Shown here: positions 1-7,606 of the stretch, piece by piece | Layout of the letters: every line of letters starts with the position of its first letter | How positions within the stretch are numbered: the first letter of the stretch is position 1 | Source: Eubacteriales bacterium mix99 | Lineage (GTDB): Bacteria; Bacillota; Clostridia; Caldicoprobacterales; DTU083 | Length of the DNA stretch: 64,000 bases | Direction of reading: 5' to 3' | NCBI GenBank assembly: GCA_038396605.1 | Contig: CP121690.1 | Coordinates: forward strand, 1,892,500-1,956,499 | The notes under the pieces: generated by a model | What the model saw: the letters and a program-made list of their open reading frames with translations, nothing else | What the model was told of the DNA's origin: nothing | The model's database searches: none | Translations under genes and position numbers: made by a program

Positions 1-93
1 GTCGGTTATGGCCTTGCGAATTTGGGGATCAACGGTAATATGATTAACAGCGGTCGGATCGTCATATGGATATGGTTTGAACATAAAACTCAT
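1..93 (-). CDS. N-terminus of an unrecognised protein, cut by window edge
   Basis: An open frame on the minus strand starts with ATG at 93 and runs off the left edge after 31 codons. It begins MSFMFKPYPYDDPTAVN. A good ribosome site (GGAGG, complement of 102-106) lies about 8 nt before the ATG, and a near-consensus promoter lies upstream at 204-232, so the start looks real. I do not recognise the family from 31 residues. It is divergent from the first sugar-import operon and may belong to the same locus. Confidence 0.55.
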   Translation of the reverse strand, partial: MSFMFKPYPYDDPTAVNHITVDPQIRKAITD

Positions 94-203
94 GTCAGAT
101 ACCTCCAGAAAGTCACATATTTTTATACCGGATACGATCAGAAGAACGATTGCGAATGGCAGCGCAAACCGTTTTTCCTTTCTGATCGATATCGTCATTC
201 TTT

Positions 204-232
204 ACTATATATAGTTTTTCTTCCCGCGTCAA
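204..232 (-). promoter_or_regulatory. Sigma-A promoter for the left-edge gene
   Basis: Read on the minus strand: TTGACG (227-232), 17-nt spacer, TATAGT (204-209). It would give a leader of roughly 105 nt before the ATG at 93. Confidence 0.6.
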
Positions 233-530
233 CACAAATTATCGAAAAAACAGTTTAAAAATGATAAAATAATTTGCATTTGAGAGCTTCCATACTTTCC
301 TGTTTTCTGATCTGTATACAGCGTGCCGAAAAGTCTGAAAATGGAAATAGGGCATATCCTTTCGAACCACTTTCTAAAAAACGCCTGCAAATACGATAAA
401 ATGAGTACTCCTGGAAATAATGAACGTTTAAACATGCCTTGATATTTTTGGCTAAGGATTCAAAAATGACAAGGAGCATTAGCTGACTGAAAATATTTTC
501 AAAAAATATTGGCATAATTGTAAAAAATAC

Positions 531-559
531 TTGCAGGTTATTCCGGTGCATGGTATAAT
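531..559 (+). promoter_or_regulatory. Sigma-A promoter of sugar importer operon 1
   Basis: TTGCAG (531-536), 17-nt spacer, TATAAT (554-559). The leader to the ATG at 676 is about 110 nt. A palindrome at 489-500 sits upstream, where an activator such as the YesN-type regulator could bind; that binding is inference. Confidence 0.7.
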
Positions 560-675
560 CGTTATACAGTAACAGACAGTAGATCCTATCAGGTGATAGA
601 AGGAAAAGGAAACAAATGTCCCCGTTTTTTACGGAGTAATCCTAACCATGTATTCTATTCATTAGGGGGGTTAAC

Positions 676-1638
676 ATGTCCACAATGTTGCAAAGGGAAA
701 CACGACATAGGGAAAAAGGCAGGCTGCAAAGCTTTTTTGGCTATATACGAAAGGATTATATGCTGTATCTGATGATTTTACCCGGATTGGTTTATATCCT
801 CCTGTTTAGGTATGTACCGATGTATGGTGTGTCAATAGCATTTAAAGATTATAAGGTTACTTCTGATATCTTGTCCGCTCCCTGGGTTGGGCTGACCAAC
901 TTTACAAACCTGTTTTCTCGCAGGGCCTTTCTCAGGGCACTGCAGAACAATATTCTGATCAGTGTTTACAAATTGGTGTTTGGATTCCCGTTTCCAATTC
1001 TGTTGTCTTTGTTGATTAACGAAATCCGGAGAAGTAGAGCCAAAAAATTTGTTCAGACTGCTGTAATCCTTCCGAATTTTGTTTCCTGGATTGTTATTTA
1101 TAGCTTGCTGTATGCCATTCTTTCCCCGAGTACCGGTGCGATTCATGGTATTGCATCGGCACTTGGTTACAAAGGGTCAATACCCAATCTGTTGACGGAC
1201 AAGGATCACTTTCAGGCAGTTATTGTAGTTTCTCATATCTGGAAGAGCGCCGGCATGGGAACGATCGTGTATCTGTCAGCGATCAGCGGCGTAGATCAAA
1301 ATTTATATGAAGCAGCGGCAATTGATGGGGCCGGTCGTTGGCGGCAGATGTGGCATATTACATTGGCTTCCATTCGTTCAACTATCGTTGTTTTGCTGTT
1401 CTTCCGTATCGGGGAAATGATGTACGCTGGCTTTGATCAAATATTTGCCATGTCCAATAATCTGGTTATTTCTGTGGCGGATATCATCGATACCTATGTT
1501 TACCGTATGGGCCTTGAGCAGAGAAAGTTTTCACTTGCCACCGCAGCAGGTCTGTTTCAATCAGCTATTGGTATGGTATTGGTATTGGCTACAAATTATA
1601 TCGCAAAGAAAATCGATCCTGAAAGCGGAATCATATAG
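676..1638 (+). CDS. LplB-type carbohydrate ABC importer permease
   Basis: Inner-membrane permease of the family that pairs with YtcP/LplC-type partners to import oligosaccharides. The 320-residue protein has a short basic cytoplasmic N-terminus, about six membrane segments and a cytoplasmic EAA loop (YEAAAIDGAGRWRQMWHITL, about residue 215) that would dock an ATPase. The ATG follows AGGGGGG at 8-nt spacing. The second permease starts 21 nt downstream, so the two form one operon. No ATPase gene is present; these importers commonly share an MsmK-type ATPase encoded elsewhere. The paralogue at 11370-12353 has the same layout. Confidence 0.9.
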   Translation: MSTMLQRETRHREKGRLQSFFGYIRKDYMLYLMILPGLVYILLFRYVPMYGVSIAFKDYKVTSDILSAPWVGLTNFTNLFSRRAFLRALQNNILISVYKLVFGFPFPILLSLLINEIRRSRAKKFVQTAVILPNFVSWIVIYSLLYAILSPSTGAIHGIASALGYKGSIPNLLTDKDHFQAVIVVSHIWKSAGMGTIVYLSAISGVDQNLYEAAAIDGAGRWRQMWHITLASIRSTIVVLLFFRIGEMMYAGFDQIFAMSNNLVISVADIIDTYVYRMGLEQRKFSLATAAGLFQSAIGMVLVLATNYIAKKIDPESGII

Positions 1639-1659
1639 GATAGGCAGGGAGGCTGTATT

Positions 1660-2556
1660 ATGAGTAAACCTGGGTTAAGGAAAAAAAGCATGGCGGATTG
1701 GATAACGGATATATTTATTGGAACTTTTATGGGAATATTGGTATTTACAACAATTTACCCATTTTGGCATGTGATCATGTATTCCTTATCGGATTCCCAT
1801 GCATCCATGAGCGGGGGACTGTTCTTCCTGCCGCGCAGCTTTACTCTTCTTTCCTATAAAATGCTGTTGAATACCAGGCAAATTTTTGTGGCATATCGGA
1901 ATACCGTATTAAAAACCCTTGTCGGAACACTGATCAGTGTAAGCCTGACGGCGATGACGGCGTATCCGTTGTCCCTGTCGCGTTTTAAAGGCAGAAATGT
2001 GATCTCCATGATGATATTTTTCACTATGCTTTTCAGCGGGGGCATGATTCCTACTTATTTATTGATCAAGAGTCTGGGATTGCTGGATACCTTCTGGGTT
2101 TATGTTGTCCCGGGAGCCATGAGTGCTTATAATATGTTCATTCTCCGCACTTATTATATGTCCATTCCGGCCTCTCTGGAGGAATCGGCTCTTTTGGACG
2201 GGGCAAATCCCTTTCAGGTCCTGTTTCGGATCATATTACCCTTGTCCCTGCCGGCCCTGGCTGCCATTGCCATGTTTTACGGCGTGGGCAACTGGAATTC
2301 CTATATGGACGGTGTACTGTATGTAAACAATCAGGATCTGCAGCTGCTGCAAGTCTATCTCCGCCAATTGATCGGCGCTGCCGGCGCCAAAGGAGCATTG
2401 GGAGATGCCGGGGATCTGGGACCGGCGTCCCGACTGACGGAAGAGACCATGAAAATGACAGTAGTAACAGTCTCTATCATTCCCATTCTGATCGTCTATC
2501 CTTTTCTTCAGAAATACTACACGAAAGGTGTAATGGTAGAATCTGTAAAGGAATAG
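1660..2556 (+). CDS. YtcP/LplC-type carbohydrate ABC importer permease
   Basis: Second permease of importer 1, 298 residues, with about six membrane segments. The EAA loop reads EESALLDGANPFQVLFRIIL (about residues 171-190). It begins with ATG after GGGAGG and follows the LplB-type gene closely, so the two would form the heterodimeric channel. A 90-nt gap holding a hairpin separates it from the binding-protein gene. The paralogue is at 12383-13270. The transported sugar cannot be deduced. Confidence 0.9.
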   Translation: MSKPGLRKKSMADWITDIFIGTFMGILVFTTIYPFWHVIMYSLSDSHASMSGGLFFLPRSFTLLSYKMLLNTRQIFVAYRNTVLKTLVGTLISVSLTAMTAYPLSLSRFKGRNVISMMIFFTMLFSGGMIPTYLLIKSLGLLDTFWVYVVPGAMSAYNMFILRTYYMSIPASLEESALLDGANPFQVLFRIILPLSLPALAAIAMFYGVGNWNSYMDGVLYVNNQDLQLLQVYLRQLIGAAGAKGALGDAGDLGPASRLTEETMKMTVVTVSIIPILIVYPFLQKYYTKGVMVESVKE

Positions 2557-2572
2557 ACGCTTCCATAAGAAT

Positions 2573-2606
2573 CAACATGTACAGACACACGGATCTGTCC
2601 ATGTTG
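2573..2606 (+). promoter_or_regulatory. Intergenic hairpin between permease and binding-protein genes
   Basis: CAACATG (2573-2579) pairs with CATGTTG (2600-2606), and an inner ACAGA/TCTGT pairing extends the stem. No U-tract follows, so it is not a typical terminator. Such hairpins often protect the downstream binding-protein mRNA, which is needed in excess over the permeases; that role here is inferred. Confidence 0.5.
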
Positions 2607-2646
2607 CTTTATTGCAAACAACAAAACAAATCAGGGAGGAATTTAT

Positions 2647-4224
2647 GTGAAAAAAGGAAAAAGAGCCGTATGTTGCATATTGTCTCTGCTTTTGGCCGTT
2701 TCTTTTGTGGCTTGTGCAAAATCGGGAGGTGACAGTGAAAAAAAAGAAGCGGATGTTGCGGATAACGTCCGGAGCACAACAGTTCCGAAGTCAGACAAAT
2801 CAGGAGAGGGCTCCGGCAAGAACGACAAGGAGGAAGCCCCGGCAAAGATCAGTATCCTTCTAAGTGGCGACAATACTCCTTCCGCTGACAACCTCGTTTT
2901 AAAAGAGCTTGGCAAACGGACCAATACGATCATTGATATGACATATGTTCCCGGATCCGATCTCAAAACAAAAAAGAGCACGCTGGCGGCATCCGGCACT
3001 TTACCGGATATCTTTGGGACGGACGGAGACGAAGCCCTTGAGTTCAGGGAAGGTGGATTACTTGCCGAGGTAGGGGATTTGGTTGAACAGTATGCTCCCA
3101 ATGTTTTGGATAATGTCGGTGAAAATCTTTCGAAGTCCCCGGTAAATGAGGATGGCATTTACATGATTTTAACTGCCAAACTTCCTTACTGCAAGCAGCT
3201 CAACCTTCGCACCGACTGGCTTGCAAATCTGAAGATGGATATGCCCACCGATCCGGACAGCTTATATGATGTGCTGTATGCATTTACCTTCAAGGACCCG
3301 GACGGCAACGGAAAGAACGATACATTTGGACTTTGTGCCAATGCCAGCCCATCTTCATTCGCATCTGTATTCGGTGCTTACAATATTCCTGTGGGAAAAG
3401 CAATTGAATTGGGAGACGGGACAGTTACATCCTGGGTAAAGCATCCAAAGTTTCTGGAAGCGATGGCCTATATCAATAAACTGAATAAGGACGGACTAAT
3501 TGAACCGGAGTGGGCAACAATTCCCAAGATGGACATGTTTTCAAAATTGTGGAACGGAGTGGCTGGAGGAATAGAATGGGAATGTGTTGGACCGACCAAC
3601 AACTGGATGCCATCCAGATATACGGAAGAAACGCCTCCTACGTTTGATTTTCCCGTCATAAAAGGACCGGAAGGGCATCATGGGACTCCTGCTGCCATGC
3701 CTTCACTGACGACTGGGTATGCGTTTTCATCTAAATGCAAGAATCTTGAGTCGGCGGTAAAGCTGGCCAACTTCTGTATGTCCAAAGAAGGCAGCGAGCT
3801 GCTGTATCTCGGTGTGGAAAACGTTATGTTTAAGTGGACAGACAAGGCAAATGGAGAATATGAATATCTTGGAGAGTACAAGGACAATGCAACACATCGT
3901 GCGGCAGGCGGATTTGTTTACTGGAGCCTTTTTGCACCTGCCATGAATGCGGAGATAGAGACTTTCAATAAGCAAACCCGGGAAGGTGTCGCCCTGGCGC
4001 GGGAAAATGGAATTCCTTATGTCAATATTGTAAAGACTCTGGAAACACGTACCGAATTTGGCACCGACATGGATCAGACCATTGATGAAATGTATGTGGA
4101 TCTGGTGGCAGCAGGCGGCGATCTGAAGCCCATATACGACAACTACATCAAAGAGTGGGAAGAGATCGGCGGAAAGGAATGGGAAGAGGAAGCCACTGAA
4201 GCCTGGAAAGAGCAAGACAAGTGA
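2647..4224 (+). CDS. Extracellular solute-binding lipoprotein of importer 1
   Basis: Lipid-anchored sugar-binding protein of 525 residues that would deliver ligand to the two permeases upstream. A basic, hydrophobic signal peptide ends at a lipobox-like VSFVAC, giving a predicted lipid-modified Cys at residue 23. A charged, Ser/Lys-rich linker follows, then a long type-1 binding-protein fold. Its size fits the large LipO-type binding proteins that accompany LplB/YtcP permeases. The start is GTG, because the ATG two bases earlier runs straight into a stop; GGAGGAA precedes it. It resembles the product of 14455-16023 in layout but has a different sequence. Confidence 0.88.
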   Translation: MKKGKRAVCCILSLLLAVSFVACAKSGGDSEKKEADVADNVRSTTVPKSDKSGEGSGKNDKEEAPAKISILLSGDNTPSADNLVLKELGKRTNTIIDMTYVPGSDLKTKKSTLAASGTLPDIFGTDGDEALEFREGGLLAEVGDLVEQYAPNVLDNVGENLSKSPVNEDGIYMILTAKLPYCKQLNLRTDWLANLKMDMPTDPDSLYDVLYAFTFKDPDGNGKNDTFGLCANASPSSFASVFGAYNIPVGKAIELGDGTVTSWVKHPKFLEAMAYINKLNKDGLIEPEWATIPKMDMFSKLWNGVAGGIEWECVGPTNNWMPSRYTEETPPTFDFPVIKGPEGHHGTPAAMPSLTTGYAFSSKCKNLESAVKLANFCMSKEGSELLYLGVENVMFKWTDKANGEYEYLGEYKDNATHRAAGGFVYWSLFAPAMNAEIETFNKQTREGVALARENGIPYVNIVKTLETRTEFGTDMDQTIDEMYVDLVAAGGDLKPIYDNYIKEWEEIGGKEWEEEATEAWKEQDK

Positions 4225-4257
4225 TTCATTTTGGTTGTTTATGAGAGAGGGCGGAAA

Positions 4258-5106
4258 ATGAAAGAGTATATAGTAATTGACCATGAACCAAGTCTTCTTC
4301 CAAAGGCGTATAACTGGAAACTCGTGTGGCATGACGAGTTCGATGGGACCGAATTGGATCGGGGGAAATGGGATTTTCGGCTTAATTTTTGGGGGAAACG
4401 ATTCCAAACCTATACAGACAAAGGTATCATACTGGACGGGAAAAGCAATGTGGAGATCCATCTTCTTGAAAAGGATGGACAGTTTTATTCCGCTCAGCTT
4501 CAGACAGGATCCAATTCATTTGACCTGCCCAATCGGTATCAGCAAATTGCCAATGCCCCGAGTATTCCAGGAGCGGAAAATGAAATTTGGCCCCTTGGCG
4601 AGCTCCCAAAGCCTAAGTTCATGCATCGATATGGATATTATGAGGTCCGCTGCAAGTTGCAGAAGCAACCGGGTTGGTGGTCGGCTTTTTGGCTTCAGTC
4701 TCCATCGATCGGCACTGCATATGACCCGTCATATAGCGGCATAGAATGCGATATTATGGAGAACTTTACACGTGACGGAGAGGTAACGAGTGGAAATATA
4801 TTCGGAGGATACGGCAGCCATAAAAAATCAGATGCAAGAATTCGATATCATATCAGGGAGTCAGAGGATGGATTCCATCGTTTTGGAGTACATTGGAGCG
4901 AAGAGGGCTATGTGTTTTATTGTGATGGAAAGGAAACAGCAAGAACAAATGAGTATGTGTCAAAAGTGGAACAGTTTATCCTGTTGACAACCGAATGTAA
5001 GGGCTATCGGAAAGGTAATGGAAGAACACCCGATGACAAGCTTCTAGCCGCTGTGCTGCCGGATTGCTTTACGGTGGATTATGTACGGGTCTTTGATGAG
5101 CTCTGA
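4258..5106 (+). CDS. GH16-like glycoside hydrolase without signal peptide
   Basis: Family-16-like beta-glycanase of 282 residues. Visible family marks are WHDEFDGTELDRGKW near the N-terminus, the aromatic ligand strip KQPGWWSAFWLQ and the catalytic motif region GIECDIMENF, which keeps the Glu-x-Asp-x-x-Glu spacing of nucleophile and acid/base. The C-terminal FTVDYVRVFDEL closes the beta-sandwich. I chose the ATG at 4258, after GAGAGAGGG, over an upstream TTG. There is no signal peptide, so it probably acts in the cytoplasm on chains brought in by the preceding importer, 34 nt upstream. GH16 covers several beta-glucan and galactan specificities; the exact one is open. Confidence 0.8.
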   Translation: MKEYIVIDHEPSLLPKAYNWKLVWHDEFDGTELDRGKWDFRLNFWGKRFQTYTDKGIILDGKSNVEIHLLEKDGQFYSAQLQTGSNSFDLPNRYQQIANAPSIPGAENEIWPLGELPKPKFMHRYGYYEVRCKLQKQPGWWSAFWLQSPSIGTAYDPSYSGIECDIMENFTRDGEVTSGNIFGGYGSHKKSDARIRYHIRESEDGFHRFGVHWSEEGYVFYCDGKETARTNEYVSKVEQFILLTTECKGYRKGNGRTPDDKLLAAVLPDCFTVDYVRVFDEL

Positions 5107-5214
5107 AAAGAAGTTTGGAAGAGGAGGAGGATAAATGATTCTATCGACTCCACCAATAAATGAACGGAAAGCAGATGTTTTGTAAACCATAAATCAGGAA
5201 AGGAGCCGCTTGTC

Positions 5215-6642
5215 TTGACAAAACACAACAGTCGAAAACCACTTATGGGAGTATTGATGATTGCTTCCCCACGCTTCCGCAACCTGGGGGAAGGGACGGA
5301 GCATGGTACTTACCGGGAAAGAAAGGAAAAAGAATCCCAGCAACTGTTGCAGGAGCTGGACTTTGCGGATAAAATATTTCCCGGTATCGTATACACCCGT
5401 GAAAATGTGAAGGCAGCTGTCCATGCGTTCAAAGTGAACGACGTGGATATGGTGTTCGCACTTTTTTTATCCTGGTCGGACGACTTTGCCTGGATCCGAT
5501 TTCTTCGGGATATGTCGGAGGTGCCCATCCTGTTTGCAGCCATTACCCGTGAAGAGCCGGGATTTGAGGATTCCATGGAGGAAGATCGATTTATAGAGTT
5601 TCTTTCTGCCGGTGGACTCGTTGGAACACTGGAAGCATCAGGATCCATCCGGCGTTTCCAGCGGCCCATGCTATATACGGTGATCGGCACCATGGAGCAG
5701 GTAATGAAAAAGGCCCATGAAACGGCGTGTGCTGCAAAACTGCGCTCCACGCTTCGCCAGACCTCCTTCGGGCTTCTTCCCTCTTATAACGAAGCAATGT
5801 GGTCTACCTATGTGGATCCATATGACCTGTTTCTGAAAGTTGGTCCAGAGCTGAGATTTCTGTCCGTTTCCGGACTGGAAGAGGAAATTGAGCAGATTCC
5901 AAAAGAAAGAACCCTCCATGTCATGAATCAGATATTGGACATCTATCCTTCCGATGGCCAGATCAATAAGGAAAAGATGTTTGCTTCCGTGGAAGCCTCT
6001 CTCGGTTTGGAAGAGATCTCCCGTCATAACAATATAGAGCTGTTGGTCCTGAACGATATCGATGAGACGCTAATGCAGAAAATCGGCTTGCGGCCAGGCT
6101 TTACTCCCTGTCCTGGTACGGAGGATATTATGGTAGTTCCGGAAGGGGACCTGGGCGGAGGCCTTGCCTGCTATATCTTAAAGAAACTGTCCGGCGGGCA
6201 TGTGAATTTCATTGAGCCTTTTTATATTGACAAGCGCACAGGACTGTTTGCTGCCGGACATGCCGGCCCAAATGATTATACGGATCCGGCAAGTTCCACC
6301 ATTTTATCCATTGATGCACGCTTCGCGAAGTCCGGCTACAAGCATGCCGGTGCACCCTTTGCCTGGAATGTATTTGCGCCGGGTGAAAAAACGATTGTTC
6401 ATATTTCCCATGCAAATGGACATTTTAAAATGGTTTGCAGCCTTATTGATGCCGTAAAAACCAAACATTTTCTGGCCGGATATTCTCATGGCCTGTTTCG
6501 AAGCCGGATTCCCGCCGGGGAATTTTTTGGAAAATTAGTGGATGCAGGTGTTACACAACACTATGGTATCACAAAGGGCAATTATTTAAATGAACTGACG
6601 ATACTTGCGGATATGCTTGATTTTGATCTGACCGTGATTTGA
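5215..6642 (+). CDS. L-fucose/L-arabinose isomerase-like protein
   Basis: A 475-residue cytoplasmic protein with the overall layout of the FucI/AraA isomerase fold: an N-terminal Rossmann-like half, a central segment with NDIDETL and a C-terminal barrel with GDLGGGLACYIL and IVHISHANGHFK. Family members use paired acidic residues and a His with Mn2+; I cannot map these with certainty, so an actual aldose-ketose isomerase activity is not proven. The start is TTG at 5215, preceded by AAAGGAG. It is the last gene of importer operon 1, 108 nt after the GH16-like gene, and a terminator follows. A role on the released sugar is likely. Confidence 0.6.
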   Translation: MTKHNSRKPLMGVLMIASPRFRNLGEGTEHGTYRERKEKESQQLLQELDFADKIFPGIVYTRENVKAAVHAFKVNDVDMVFALFLSWSDDFAWIRFLRDMSEVPILFAAITREEPGFEDSMEEDRFIEFLSAGGLVGTLEASGSIRRFQRPMLYTVIGTMEQVMKKAHETACAAKLRSTLRQTSFGLLPSYNEAMWSTYVDPYDLFLKVGPELRFLSVSGLEEEIEQIPKERTLHVMNQILDIYPSDGQINKEKMFASVEASLGLEEISRHNNIELLVLNDIDETLMQKIGLRPGFTPCPGTEDIMVVPEGDLGGGLACYILKKLSGGHVNFIEPFYIDKRTGLFAAGHAGPNDYTDPASSTILSIDARFAKSGYKHAGAPFAWNVFAPGEKTIVHISHANGHFKMVCSLIDAVKTKHFLAGYSHGLFRSRIPAGEFFGKLVDAGVTQHYGITKGNYLNELTILADMLDFDLTVI

Positions 6643-6675
6643 TCCATTCGACTGCTTGTTTTACGTTTTATCTTT

Positions 6676-6718
6676 GGACTTCAGAGACTGTGAATCATAG
6701 TCCCCCTGAAGTCCTTTT
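6676..6718 (+). terminator. Rho-independent terminator of operon 1
   Basis: GGACTTCAG (6676-6684) pairs with CTGAAGTCC (6706-6714), with inner GACT/AGTC pairing, and is followed by TTTT. Confidence 0.75.
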
Positions 6719-6780
6719 GGTTCAGCCGCCTGGACGACGCTGCAAAGATTTTTCCGGTATGTGTATGGTGTAACACTATA

Positions 6781-6897
6781 TTTCTTCATAACAATCATGG
6801 CCTTTCAGATATTGGATCGTCTGATCTATTCAAAAAGGAAACCGGGAGCACCCCATCAGAATACAAGGATCATAGCATAATCATATCGCATGAGTGA
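6781..6897 (+). pseudogene. Remnant of an AraC-family regulator C-terminus
   Basis: One frame encodes GLSDIGSSDLFKKETGSTPS followed by EYK, the usual last helix and tail of an AraC/XylS DNA-binding domain (compare the common pattern SxxFxxxFKKxxGxTPxxYR). No N-terminal part, start codon or ribosome site is present, so this is a decayed fragment. It suggests that a sugar regulator once stood next to the operon. Confidence 0.6.
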
Positions 6898-7512
6898 AAA
6901 TTTATTACAAAATGCCGGCATCGGTGTGCATTCGGCATATCACGGCATGGGCGCAGGCAAGGTGCTGTTTGACAGCCTGTGTGAAGGTCTCAGCCAGTTG
7001 GGCGCAGAGTATAAGTAAAGTGGGTAACGATCAGGGATAAAAATGACAGCGATTTGGATGTTCTGTACGCAAATGAGCCGATCTCATCGATTCATCCATG
7101 CATGGATGAATACAGCGGATACAGGAACATTGCACCGAAAGCAACCATTACATGTGGAGAGCTGGCAAAGGATTCAGATGATAAGTATCTTACGGATGGA
7201 TTGTTCTCCCTTTACAAAAACGAAACGGAGTTTATCAGAATTCATGTAAAGGAGACTCTGGTCAATGGCACATCGACGTTTGCCTTTCACTTCAATAAAC
7301 CGCACACTGTGCGTGCAATCATGATCTATAACTCAAAAAATGAGGAAGATATTTTTAAGAAAGTAAGCCGGATAGAATTTCTTTGTATAGAGAAAGGCAG
7401 GGAAGTAAAGAAGGTCATAAAGAATCTGAAATTCAACGAAGAGTTCTATCGGGTATCTGAAAACGGCAAAGATATCCGTTATGTTACTCCTGGTTGGATT
7501 CCATGGGGCTGA
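6890..7512 (+). pseudogene. Frameshifted tail of a carbohydrate-active protein (discoidin-like)
   Basis: Two overlapping frames look like pieces of one broken gene. The first (6890-7018) reads HGMGAGKVLFDSL then EGLSQLGAEYK. A shift near 7012-7018 leads into a longer frame (to 7512) with KYLTDGLFSLYKNETEFI and HTVRAIMIYNSKNEE, resembling the beta-sandwich discoidin (F5/8 type C) modules on glycoside hydrolases. There is no good ribosome site, and another frame change near 7500 may continue to about 7590. The parent family is not certain. The region lies between operon 1 and the convergent sensor kinase gene. Confidence 0.5.
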
Positions 7513-7606
7513 AAAGATATGTGGAAATTATGCAAACGGCTTATAACCGGATGTCTGCGAAGAAGATAACCTTGCCGGGAAAAGTATTCCATTGAAGCAG
7601 TGCTAT

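Larger units (their letters stand above)
94..675. other. 582-nt divergent intergenic region
   Basis: AT-rich region between the left-edge minus-strand gene and the first permease operon. It holds one promoter facing each way (204-232 minus, 531-559 plus) and a 12-bp palindrome GAAAATATTTTC at 489-500, about 30 nt upstream of the plus -35 box. Open frames across 229-551 on the minus strand have no convincing ribosome site or recognisable family and I do not call them. Confidence 0.6.

Noticed and set aside
255-551. 98-codon minus-strand frame in the first intergenic region
   Set aside because: No ribosome site, odd composition and no recognisable motif; it also covers the plus-strand promoter.
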